Source: CAZJAD01 sp964543855 (lineage in GTDB: Bacteria > Electryoneota > RPQS01 > DYHQ01). From it: a stretch of 17,381 nt of DNA. The position numbers and the translations under genes are program-made. Position 1 is the first letter of the stretch. Every line of letters starts with the position of its first letter. Positions 1 through 7,141 of this stretch are shown here, piece by piece. The notes beneath the pieces are model-generated. The model saw nothing but the letters and a program-made list of their open reading frames with translations. It searched no databases and was not told the DNA's origin. The stretch spans positions 1 to 17,381 of the forward strand of contig CAZJAD010000043.1 of the NCBI GenBank assembly GCA_964543855.1, written 5' to 3'.

Positions 1-968
1 GCGACGATACCCACCGAACGACCCCCGAGCCGTGCAAAACCGACAATGATATTCTGCGCCCATTCCGAGTGCACTTCGAAGAATGAATCTCGATCGACGA
101 TGCGCGTCACGACATCTTTCATGTCGTAAGGCTTGATCGGACTGTCCGGAATAATATCACCCAAGTCTTCGTCGAATCGATCCCGAGGATCATCCGTCGG
201 CACGATCGGCGGATCTTCCAGATTGTTCTGAGGAATGTAAGAAAGCAGCCGCCGGATGCACTCCAGACCGTGCACCTCGCTTTCGCAAGCGAAGTGAGCG
301 ACCCCACTCTTCGTAGCGTGGCTCATCGCGCCGCCCAACTCCTCGGAGGTGATGTCCTCGTGAGTGACCGTCTTGACTACCTTCGGTCCGGTCACAAACA
401 TGTAAGATGTCTCCCGGACCATCAGCGTAAAATCGGTGATCGCCGGACTGTAGACAGCGCCACCCGCGCAAGGACCCATAATTGCCGAGATTTGCGGCAC
501 GACACCCGATGCCAGCGTGTTGCGCAGGAAGATATTCGCATAAGCACCCAGCGAGACAACCCCTTCTTGCACTCGCGCCCCGCCCGAGTCATTCAAGCCG
601 ATAACGGGAGCTCCAGCCTTCATCGCCATGTCCATGATCTTGCATATCTTCTCGCCGTGAGCTTCCGACAGAGACCCGCCGAATGTCGTGAAATCCTGAG
701 AAAAGACAAAGACGAGGCGGCCGTTGACTTTTCCATAGCCCGTCACGACGCCGTCTCCCAGAACCCTTTGATCGCCGAGACCAAAGTCGGAAGATCGATG
801 GACGACCAGCATGTCAATCTCGTGGAATGTACCCGGATCGAGCAGGATATCAATGCGTTCGCGCGCCGTGAGCTTCCCTTTCTCGTGTTGAGCCTCAATG
901 CGCTTGCGACCTCCACCGAGCTGCGCTTCGTCTTTGACACTTCGAAGTTTTTCAATCTTCTCTTTCAT
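1..968 (-). CDS. pccB: Acyl-CoA carboxylase carboxyltransferase (beta) subunit, propionyl-CoA carboxylase type, 3' end outside the window
   Basis: Carboxyltransferase subunit of a biotin-dependent acyl-CoA carboxylase. It moves carboxyl from carboxybiotin to an acyl-CoA, typically propionyl-CoA giving methylmalonyl-CoA, in the cytoplasm. Translating from the ATG at 968 gives 322 codons that run off the left edge; family members are a little over 500 residues, so about two thirds is present. The N-terminus carries the usual KGKLTARERI segment (residues 31-40). Residues 122-140 hold the oxyanion-type motif VIGLNDSGGARVQEG, and residues 165-180 hold GPCAGGAVYSPAITDF; both are diagnostic of the PccB/MmdA family. 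The gene begins 43 bp after the VWA gene and has only a weak ribosome-binding site (GAG about 10 bases upstream). Substrate cannot be fixed: methylmalonyl-CoA decarboxylase alpha subunits (MmdA) look the same at this level, and no biotin-carrier or biotin-carboxylase gene lies in the window. Confidence 0.93.
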   Translation of the reverse strand, partial: MKEKIEKLRSVKDEAQLGGGRKRIEAQHEKGKLTARERIDILLDPGTFHEIDMLVVHRSSDFGLGDQRVLGDGVVTGYGKVNGRLVFVFSQDFTTFGGSLSEAHGEKICKIMDMAMKAGAPVIGLNDSGGARVQEGVVSLGAYANIFLRNTLASGVVPQISAIMGPCAGGAVYSPAITDFTLMVRETSYMFVTGPKVVKTVTHEDITSEELGGAMSHATKSGVAHFACESEVHGLECIRRLLSYIPQNNLEDPPIVPTDDPRDRFDEDLGDIIPDSPIKPYDMKDVVTRIVDRDSFFEVHSEWAQNIIVGFARLGGRSVGIV

Positions 969-1011
969 GACCAACTCGAAATAAGATGTTAGTCCGATTC
1001 TATCTGTTTGC

Positions 1012-3189
1012 TTACAGCATACCGCTGCGTTTGCGAACAAACCATTCCAGACCAAGGACGCCAACAATCACCCAGAGCATCAAAGCACGGTTCCATAGGG
1101 GAATCTCGCGCCGCTGCTCGATTTCTATCGGAGGAGACTCGATGTGCGCCAGCATCGTATCAGCTCCTTCAGCAGGAACATAGCGTCCTCCAGATGCCTC
1201 GGCGATCTGCCGCAGGATATCGGCGTGCTGCCTCGTGTCCAGCATTTCTACGCTGAATGTTTCGACCGCAAAGGATCCTCTGTCCCGCCCAAGGGTATCT
1301 TCATTAACATAAGCGATGCCTTCAAACCGGTAGTCCCCTTCTCCCCACGGACGGAATGCTCCGTCGTAGCGACCATTTCCTCGACCGCGCAAGGGAACCA
1401 CCTCCGAGTGCTCACCGTTTGTCACTTTGGCAATCACAGCCGCGTCGTCCCGAGGAGCGAGGTCGGTACCGTAAACCTGTGCCTGAAAGACCACGCGCTC
1501 ACCTCCGCTGAACAAAGACTTGCTCGGAGCGATTCTTACGCGCTTCTCCTCAAGAGGGGAAATCAGCCATCGGGTCAGTCGGCCAATGAGGTCATCGTAG
1601 AACCCAGCTGCACGCGTGTCCTTCGCAAGCCCCAGCTTCCAGCGATAAGTCCCCCAAACCAGAAAGCCGACTCCCTTGCGCCCTCCTCCCGACCAAAGGA
1701 TGATCGCCGGCTCATCTTCGGGAATGCCCAATGTCACGCGCGACTGAGCAACCGCAACCTCAGCCAAGGGCCCGGCAGAGAAGTTGTCATTGCCGCCGAA
1801 TACGGGTGGCAATTTGTCCCACGACACCGGCAGCGGTGTCCGGCCGGTCAGAACCGGATTCGGGATCACTTCGCGGAGCGTAACCTCCGTCTCACGTGGG
1901 ATGCCGCGCTTGGCTTCACTCGGGATGATCTCTGCGAGTCTGGCAAACTTGTCTCGGTGAGTCGCTGGTCCGGCGAAGAACATCACCGGGATTCTCTCTC
2001 CTGAAACAACTTCAGCAAGTGTGGTTAGCAAGTCTGCTGGCGTCTGTCCCGAGGGGAAGTTGATCAATACGAGAAGCGACGCTGAGGCCAAGTCACCTCG
2101 CGTCGGCGCATTGCCGAGCAGGTAACCTCCGCGCACGGATTCCACAAAGGTCCTCACCTCCAGATTCGAGTCTGACTCCAGAGTGTGGCGAAGAACGCTC
2201 AGTGATGACATCGGCGGCCCCGAAAGAATGACGACCTGAGAACGTGTCTCCAGTACCCGAATCATCACCGAACGCCGGTTGTTCGCGAGGCTCCATTCTC
2301 CGGAGATCGAATCGAGCACAACGCGGTAGCGCAAGTTCCCCACCTGCGTGGCGGTGAACCGGAGCGTGACAGGGACCTCGCTGACTTCGCCCGAAAATCG
2401 GACGGCGGCGCTTGCAATTTCACCGCCGCTACGGTCCAACAGACGGAGCTGACCTGTCTTGCCATCCAGCCCGGTTGCCCGAACGCGCACATCAATGGGA
2501 ACAACACTATTCAAATAGGTGACATCGTTCGCCAGAATCTCACTCAGGGCTGCGTCGCGACGAACGGCCGTATCGCCAACACCGATCGTATGGATCGGAA
2601 TGCTCGACTGTCCCGCAAGCCTTACGGGATTCGGTCCGAGGTTATTCCCTCCATCGGAAATGAGAAGGACCGAAGCCACGGATTGACCTGGAAAGGCTCG
2701 TTCGGCTTTCTCCCATGCGAAGCTGAGATTCGTGCTGGCGCCGGTCGACGCCGTCGTGTCGAGCTCTTGAGTTGTCAAAGCCCAGACCGAATCGGCAAAA
2801 GCGAAATATCGCAGTCGTGTTTTTGCCTTGAGGGCGGCCAGCCCGGGTCCTTCCAGCAACCGCTCCACGGTCTCGTCCCTCGAGCCGCTCGCATCATCGG
2901 CGGACATCGAAGCCGATTTGTCCACCAACACGACAACATTCTGTTTCTCTAGGCGATGCCGGAAGATGTTGAGCACAGGCTCGAAAAGAAGCAGCAAGAT
3001 TGCCACCAGAGCCAGTGTCCGGAGTCCTGACAGAACAGCGCGTTGCCAGACAGGCACAGGGGGCAAGGTGTAACGATAGACAAACACGGCAAGCAAGAGG
3101 GCCACAAGACTCAGAAGGAGATAGAGCAGAAACTCTCCCTTGAGATTAAGCCCATAGCCGAGCAAGAGAAGTGGTAAATCGCAGAGCAA
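1012..3189 (-). CDS. Membrane-anchored von Willebrand factor A domain protein with amidotransferase-like domain
   Basis: A 725-residue membrane protein of unassigned function. Two N-terminal membrane segments (about residues 20-38 and 52-72) precede a VWA domain (about 84-215). Its metal-ion-dependent adhesion site looks complete: D90-x-S92-x-S94, T153 and D179. A beta-rich Ig-like stretch follows (about 228-312), then an alpha/beta region (about 316-545) resembling class I glutamine amidotransferase-like domains. That region has no obvious catalytic Cys, so it probably binds rather than hydrolyses. A second beta-rich region (550-640) and a C-terminal membrane helix (about 698-716, LWNRALMLWV then EWFVRKR) end the chain. 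The order TM-TM-VWA-Ig-GATase-like-TM is a recurring architecture in FCB-type bacteria, usually annotated only as VWA-domain protein. The start is TTG at 3189, supported by GAGGGA five bases upstream. It lies 26 bp after tsaD. Inferred role: envelope scaffold or cation-dependent binding; partners unknown. Confidence 0.9.
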   Translation of the reverse strand: MLCDLPLLLLGYGLNLKGEFLLYLLLSLVALLLAVFVYRYTLPPVPVWQRAVLSGLRTLALVAILLLLFEPVLNIFRHRLEKQNVVVLVDKSASMSADDASGSRDETVERLLEGPGLAALKAKTRLRYFAFADSVWALTTQELDTTASTGASTNLSFAWEKAERAFPGQSVASVLLISDGGNNLGPNPVRLAGQSSIPIHTIGVGDTAVRRDAALSEILANDVTYLNSVVPIDVRVRATGLDGKTGQLRLLDRSGGEIASAAVRFSGEVSEVPVTLRFTATQVGNLRYRVVLDSISGEWSLANNRRSVMIRVLETRSQVVILSGPPMSSLSVLRHTLESDSNLEVRTFVESVRGGYLLGNAPTRGDLASASLLVLINFPSGQTPADLLTTLAEVVSGERIPVMFFAGPATHRDKFARLAEIIPSEAKRGIPRETEVTLREVIPNPVLTGRTPLPVSWDKLPPVFGGNDNFSAGPLAEVAVAQSRVTLGIPEDEPAIILWSGGGRKGVGFLVWGTYRWKLGLAKDTRAAGFYDDLIGRLTRWLISPLEEKRVRIAPSKSLFSGGERVVFQAQVYGTDLAPRDDAAVIAKVTNGEHSEVVPLRGRGNGRYDGAFRPWGEGDYRFEGIAYVNEDTLGRDRGSFAVETFSVEMLDTRQHADILRQIAEASGGRYVPAEGADTMLAHIESPPIEIEQRREIPLWNRALMLWVIVGVLGLEWFVRKRSGML

Positions 3190-3194
3190 TCGTG

Positions 3195-3200
3195 TCCCTC
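3195..3200 (-). promoter_or_regulatory. Ribosome-binding site deciding the TTG start of the VWA gene
   Basis: GAGGGA on the minus strand, five bases before the TTG at 3189-3187. No in-frame ATG near the N-terminus has comparable support, so the TTG start is preferred. Confidence 0.6.
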
Positions 3201-3215
3201 GTCAATTGGCTATTG

Positions 3216-4241
3216 TCAATCACCCGGAGCAGATGGTTCCCGAAGGTCTTCGAGAGGCCAGCGAGGTTTTGCAGGCGCATCGAGAGAACTCCGCTCACCG
3301 GCCGCCAGGCGCTTCTCACCGACATAGGCAATCATCGCGGCGTTATCGGGAATGAAAGACGGCGTGGGGCAAAAAACCGGCAGCAAGAGCTCCGTCCCCA
3401 TTGCCTGCACCTCTCTCTGCAAGAGAGAATTCGCCGCCACACCACCGGCCAGAACCACGGCTTTTGGCTGGAAATGTTCGATGGCGGGTCGCAACCTGCC
3501 GAGCAGGGACGCAATTGCCGCCTCCTGGAATCCCGCAAGCAAGTCCGCGCGATGTTCTTCAATCTGGTCAGGCGAGAGTCTCTCCACGACGCGCAGCATT
3601 GCCGTTTTCAATCCCGAATAACTGAAATCAAAACCCTCGCCTGTCCTCACTCGAGGGAAGCGCTGGAAGGCCGGATCGCCTTCACGCGCAATCCTGTCCA
3701 CAGTACCACCAGCAGGAAAATCCAATCCTAAGAGCTTGCCAACCTTGTCATACGCCTCTCCGACCGCGTCGTCACGCGTCGCTCCAAGCACTCTGTAGCA
3801 ACCAAATCCCTCCACGAGCACGAGCTGCGTATGCCCTCCCGAAACGAGAAGCGCCAGAAAGGGAAGCGGCATCATTGTGCCGTCGAGCTCCGCCGCCCAA
3901 AGGTGAGCCTCGAGATGATGCACGGCCAGAAAGGGCACGCCCAGTGCCAGAGCGATTCCCTTGCCAAAATTGAGTCCGACGAGCAAAGCCCCCACAAGGC
4001 CCGGACCTGCCGTGGCGCAAACGCCCTCCACATCGTCAAGTGACTCGTCCGCTTCCGCCAAAGCCTGCCGCGTCAGGGGCATGATCTGCTCAAGGTGACT
4101 TCGACTTGCCAACTCCGGCACAACGCCGCCAAACGCCTGGTGGAGGCTTTGGGTCCGCGTGACATGGCCTTTCAGATGACCGCTATCGAGAAGCGCAACG
4201 GAAGTCTCATCGCAGGAGCTTTCGAAGGCGAGTACTTTCAC
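3216..4241 (-). CDS. tsaD: tRNA N6-adenosine threonylcarbamoyltransferase TsaD
   Basis: TsaD transfers the threonylcarbamoyl group from threonylcarbamoyl-AMP onto A37 of ANN-decoding tRNAs (t6A), acting in the cytoplasm with TsaB and TsaE. The protein opens with VKVLAFESSCDETS, the canonical family N-terminus. With the GTG start, the metal-binding HLEAH falls at residues 109-113 and the Asp of DNAAM at 299, close to the E. coli H111/H115/D300 positions. VSGGHTQ and YDKVGKLLGL...PAGG are also present. I chose GTG at 4241 over an ATG at 4259: GGAGGTGA sits just before the GTG, overlapping the ybbR stop, whereas the ATG has no ribosome-binding site and adds six residues absent from the family. 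Length is 341 residues, normal for TsaD. The gene lies 2 bp after ybbR, so translation is probably coupled. tsaB, tsaC and tsaE are not in the window. Confidence 0.97.
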   Translation of the reverse strand: MKVLAFESSCDETSVALLDSGHLKGHVTRTQSLHQAFGGVVPELASRSHLEQIMPLTRQALAEADESLDDVEGVCATAGPGLVGALLVGLNFGKGIALALGVPFLAVHHLEAHLWAAELDGTMMPLPFLALLVSGGHTQLVLVEGFGCYRVLGATRDDAVGEAYDKVGKLLGLDFPAGGTVDRIAREGDPAFQRFPRVRTGEGFDFSYSGLKTAMLRVVERLSPDQIEEHRADLLAGFQEAAIASLLGRLRPAIEHFQPKAVVLAGGVAANSLLQREVQAMGTELLLPVFCPTPSFIPDNAAMIAYVGEKRLAAGERSSLDAPAKPRWPLEDLREPSAPGD

Positions 4242-4243
4242 CG

Positions 4244-4251
4244 TCACCTCC
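4244..4251 (-). promoter_or_regulatory. Strong Shine-Dalgarno for tsaD overlapping the ybbR stop codon
   Basis: GGAGGTGA on the minus strand contains the ybbR TGA (4246-4244) and is followed by CG and then GTG (4241-4239). It matches the 16S anti-SD core and selects the GTG start of tsaD. The arrangement implies that ribosomes ending ybbR can restart on tsaD. Confidence 0.75.
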
Positions 4252-5203
4252 GTCTCCATCCCGCGATTTTCTGCACCTTCCAGGCAACATCCGGCGGATC
4301 CATCGCAACCAGTTCCACTTGAGACGGGCCTTCAAGGGTCGGCTGATAGGAGGATTGTTCGTCGCTCCAATCCTGCTCGTAGTCCAGCACGAGCCGTGGA
4401 GGCACCGTATCGAGCGCCGCCATGGTACTCTCTGGTCCCTCGAGGATCACGCTGACATAGGCAGGAAAAACGATGCTTCGGTGCCCTCGAGGAACATTTC
4501 GCACGTCGATGGAAACACTGTCGCGAGTGACTTGTGCAACGGGCTCGATGGTGGCACGCACCACAACCTGATGAGTCGTCAGCAATATCTTCGGTGAGAA
4601 CGCCCCTTTCAGAGGTAGGCGTTCTTCAAACAGCCCGCTGAGCCGAGAGAACCGCCGACCCTGAGTTTCAACTTCGCCGACTTGCTGCACGAGAATCTGT
4701 GGGCCTCGAATCAAAATGCTGTCCGGTTCGCAACGGACTGAACCAACCAGCGCATAGCCGGCAGCGGGCGAAATGTCACAGGTGGCTCGAACGGGCACGC
4801 GTCGTTCTGCCAATCGGTCGATGTGAAGCCTGAGCGTTTCCGGCGAGACGATCGTAAGGTCCCGAATGGGAAACCCTGCGGGAACGGTAACCATTTCCGG
4901 CACGAGCGGAAAGGCGCGCTTAACGCTCAACCCGCTGATGTTCAGCTCCAGGTGACTGCCCAAGAAGTACCGCCACACAAGCAGGTCTCGACCCCGCCCT
5001 TCGCAGGCAATCTGCACGGTCTTTGGCGGGTCTTGAACGAAAAGACAGCCAGCCTCCAGGCCCTTGACTTCCAGCGGAATCGAGAAGTCAGCCTCATAAT
5101 CTCGATCGCTGACAACAAAAAACCACAGCAGGATCGCCAATACAAACAGCGCCGCCTTGATCCGATTCTCAACAGACCACAACCTCTTCATGATCCATCT
5201 CAC
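4244..5203 (-). CDS. YbbR-like domain protein, membrane anchored
   Basis: A 319-residue protein with one N-terminal membrane helix (about residues 14-31, AALFVLAILLWFFVV). A short acidic linker (SDRDYEADFSIPLEVKGL) follows, then a long extracytoplasmic beta-rich region. The helix plus SIPLEV-type strand is characteristic of YbbR proteins (CdaR in Firmicutes, an activator of the diadenylate cyclase CdaA). Beta-sheet repeats follow: residues 48-110, 111-190 with VPVRATCDISPAAGYALVGS, and 210-290. At least two YbbR-like modules are likely. No CdaA gene is adjacent, so a role in c-di-AMP control is not supported here. The start overlaps the aldolase stop (GTGA, 4 bp). An ATG four codons in (5191), preceded by GGTGAG, is an equally plausible start. 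The neighbour downstream is tsaD, 2 bp away. Confidence 0.82.
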   Translation of the reverse strand: MRWIMKRLWSVENRIKAALFVLAILLWFFVVSDRDYEADFSIPLEVKGLEAGCLFVQDPPKTVQIACEGRGRDLLVWRYFLGSHLELNISGLSVKRAFPLVPEMVTVPAGFPIRDLTIVSPETLRLHIDRLAERRVPVRATCDISPAAGYALVGSVRCEPDSILIRGPQILVQQVGEVETQGRRFSRLSGLFEERLPLKGAFSPKILLTTHQVVVRATIEPVAQVTRDSVSIDVRNVPRGHRSIVFPAYVSVILEGPESTMAALDTVPPRLVLDYEQDWSDEQSSYQPTLEGPSQVELVAMDPPDVAWKVQKIAGWRRR

Positions 5204-5814
5204 CGTCGTCTCAGGTCAGCGAGCTGTGCTTCCGTCAGAGGAATGGCACCGTTCAGTCCTTCGGCAAGCAAGCTCACCTGAGCCAGAAACTCGGCTCGCT
5301 CCATGCGGTGCAATGCTTCCTCAACCTCACTTCCGACGGCAACCGCCCCGTGATTCTCGAGCAGGTAGATGCTGGGACTGGTGCCACAAGCGATGATTTC
5401 CTTGCCGAGCGAGGCGCTGCCGGGTCGCGCATAAGGAACGAGGCAGATTTCACCGATCATGGCCTCTGCCTCGGCCAAGATGCTTGTCTTGGGCACTCGG
5501 TGCGCTGCGGCAAACGCGGTCAAACCCGGTGGATGAGCATGTAGAATGCAGTTGACTTCGCGGCGCTCTCCGTATAGCGCTACATGCATCGGCCATTCGG
5601 AAGATGGCCTGCCCTCACCCTCCGTCACGCAGCCGGAATCATCAATGAGCAGGAAATCGTCTGGAGTGATTCCACGTTTCTCGATACCCGACGGAGAAAT
5701 CCAGAAGAAGCGAGGGCCAACGCGAGCCGACAGATTCCCGTCGGACGCCGGCAGCCCTCCAATCTCGCTTAGTCGCCGAGCCGCTCGAACCAAAGCGGTT
5801 CTCGGGTCCGCCAT
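5200..5814 (-). CDS. Class II aldolase/adducin-family protein, L-fuculose-1-phosphate aldolase type
   Basis: A 204-residue zinc-dependent aldolase-fold enzyme, cytoplasmic. The residues that define catalysis in E. coli FucA occur at the same positions: E73 in SSEWPMH, zinc ligands H92 and H94 in HAHPPG, and H155 in ENHGA. The phosphate-binding elements SDGNLSAR (24-31) and SPSG (40-43) are present. Known members cleave fuculose- or rhamnulose-1-phosphate, epimerise ribulose-5-phosphate, or dehydrate methylthioribulose-1-phosphate, and sequence alone does not choose among these. No fucose, rhamnose or methionine-salvage genes lie nearby. Its ATG overlaps the serS stop by one base (TGATG), and GGGAGG lies six bases upstream inside the serS end, so it is translationally coupled to serS. 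It overlaps ybbR by 4 bp at the other end. Family is certain, substrate is not. Confidence 0.9.
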   Translation of the reverse strand: MADPRTALVRAARRLSEIGGLPASDGNLSARVGPRFFWISPSGIEKRGITPDDFLLIDDSGCVTEGEGRPSSEWPMHVALYGERREVNCILHAHPPGLTAFAAAHRVPKTSILAEAEAMIGEICLVPYARPGSASLGKEIIACGTSPSIYLLENHGAVAVGSEVEEALHRMERAEFLAQVSLLAEGLNGAIPLTEAQLADLRRR

Positions 5815-7097
5815 CAGCGGCCTCCCTCAGGAGTGATGTGCCCGAAACCGGTATACCTTATTAATGCCTCCGGGACACGAATCGTTCCCTCATCTGTCTG
5901 ATGAGTCTCCATCAAAGCAACCATGAGACGGGAGGTCGCCAGTCCGGATCCGTTCAGCGTATGCACGAACTCCACCTTCCCTGTCGATTCACGACGGAAG
6001 CGAATACTCGATCGCCGCGCCTGGAAATCCTCAAAGTTGCTGCATGAAGATGCCTCGAGCCACTTCTCCTCGGCTGGCGACCAGACCTCGATATCGTAGC
6101 ACTTTGAAGCCGCAAAGCTGAGGTCCCCGCTGCAGAGTTCCATGACTCGGTAGACAATGCCCAGCTCGTCGAGAACTGCTGTCGCGTCCGCAAGCAGGCT
6201 CTCGAGCTCGTCGTACGAAGTCTCGGGCAGCACGAATTTCACGAGCTCAACCTTGTTGAACTGGTGGACACGCAGAAAGCCACGAGTCTCTTTGCCGTAG
6301 GAGCCGGCTTCACGCCGGAAACAAGGAGAGTAGCCGCAGTAGTAAATCGGCAAATCCGCCTCGTGCAGAATCTCCTCACGGTGAATATTCGTGATCGGCA
6401 CTTCAGCCGTGGGAATCAGGTAGAGATCATCATCGGGACAGTAATACATATCGTCTCCCAGCTTCGGGAGTTGACCCGTCCCTATCATTGCGGCGGAGTT
6501 CGCAACAAAAGGTGTGATGACCTCTCGGTAACGACCGGTGGACAGATGGCGGTCAAGCATGAAATTGACAAGCGCGCGCTCGAGAGTTGCGCCCGCACCG
6601 CGGTAAAGCGGAAAGCCCGACCCGGCGATCTTCGAAGCCCGTGGGAAATCAAGGATGCCGAGACTTTCCCCCAATTCGACATGATTCTTCGGCGCGAAGT
6701 CAAACTCGGGCCTGCTCCCTTTCTCGCGGACAAACCGGTTCTTCTCCGAACTCTGGCCTTCGGGAACCGACGCATGAGGCATATTGGGGATTGTCAACAG
6801 AAGCTCGTGCAGCTCGTTCTCCACCGTGCGTCGTTCCTCATCCAGAGCCGCGATCCGTTCACCGACTGCACGGCTTTCATCTTTCAGGTCTTCAACTCTC
6901 TCCCCCGCCTTGGCTTTCTTGGCAATCTCCTTTGACAGGACATTGCGCCGGTTTTTCTGAGCGTCTCCTTCTTCAATCACCACACGCCGCCGCTGATCCA
7001 TTTCAAGCACAGCGTCCAAATGGTCGGCTTCACCCTTGAGCCGTATTCCCCGACGGACAGCCTCGGGATTCTCGCGAATAATCTTCATATCAATCAT
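5814..7097 (-). CDS. serS: Seryl-tRNA synthetase
   Basis: Class II aminoacyl-tRNA synthetase that charges tRNA-Ser (and tRNA-Sec where present) with serine in the cytoplasm. Length is 427 residues, normal for SerS. The N-terminus MIDMKIIRENPEAVRRG is canonical. Residues 30-105 form the charged antiparallel coiled-coil arm that contacts the tRNA-Ser long variable arm. Motif 1 is near 174-200. The serine-site TAEVP is at 230-234. Motif 2 spans about 257-283 (CFRREAGSYGKETRG) and motif 3 about 380-391 (LNGSGLATSRLM). The first ATG is chosen because AAGGTGAT lies five bases upstream (7110-7103). The gene starts 44 bp after the sugar-transferase gene with no terminator between them, and its stop overlaps the aldolase start. 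I see no T-box leader or clear promoter in the gap, so it may be read from the upstream polysaccharide promoter or from a promoter inside the preceding gene. Confidence 0.98.
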   Translation of the reverse strand: MIDMKIIRENPEAVRRGIRLKGEADHLDAVLEMDQRRRVVIEEGDAQKNRRNVLSKEIAKKAKAGERVEDLKDESRAVGERIAALDEERRTVENELHELLLTIPNMPHASVPEGQSSEKNRFVREKGSRPEFDFAPKNHVELGESLGILDFPRASKIAGSGFPLYRGAGATLERALVNFMLDRHLSTGRYREVITPFVANSAAMIGTGQLPKLGDDMYYCPDDDLYLIPTAEVPITNIHREEILHEADLPIYYCGYSPCFRREAGSYGKETRGFLRVHQFNKVELVKFVLPETSYDELESLLADATAVLDELGIVYRVMELCSGDLSFAASKCYDIEVWSPAEEKWLEASSCSNFEDFQARRSSIRFRRESTGKVEFVHTLNGSGLATSRLMVALMETHQTDEGTIRVPEALIRYTGFGHITPEGGR

Positions 7098-7141
7098 AGG
7101 TAATCACCTTGGACGAAACCACATCTGAAAAAGCTCGTGCA

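Noticed and set aside
270..2004. Plus-strand open frames of 240 and 286 codons opposite the carboxylase and VWA genes
   Set aside because: They are antisense to well-supported genes, are rich in Arg/Ser/His and low-complexity stretches, and contain no recognisable motif.
7098..7141. T-box leader or terminator between the sugar transferase and serS
   Set aside because: Only 43-44 bp, with no stem-loop, no T-box-like sequence and no U tract; only the serS ribosome-binding site is convincing.
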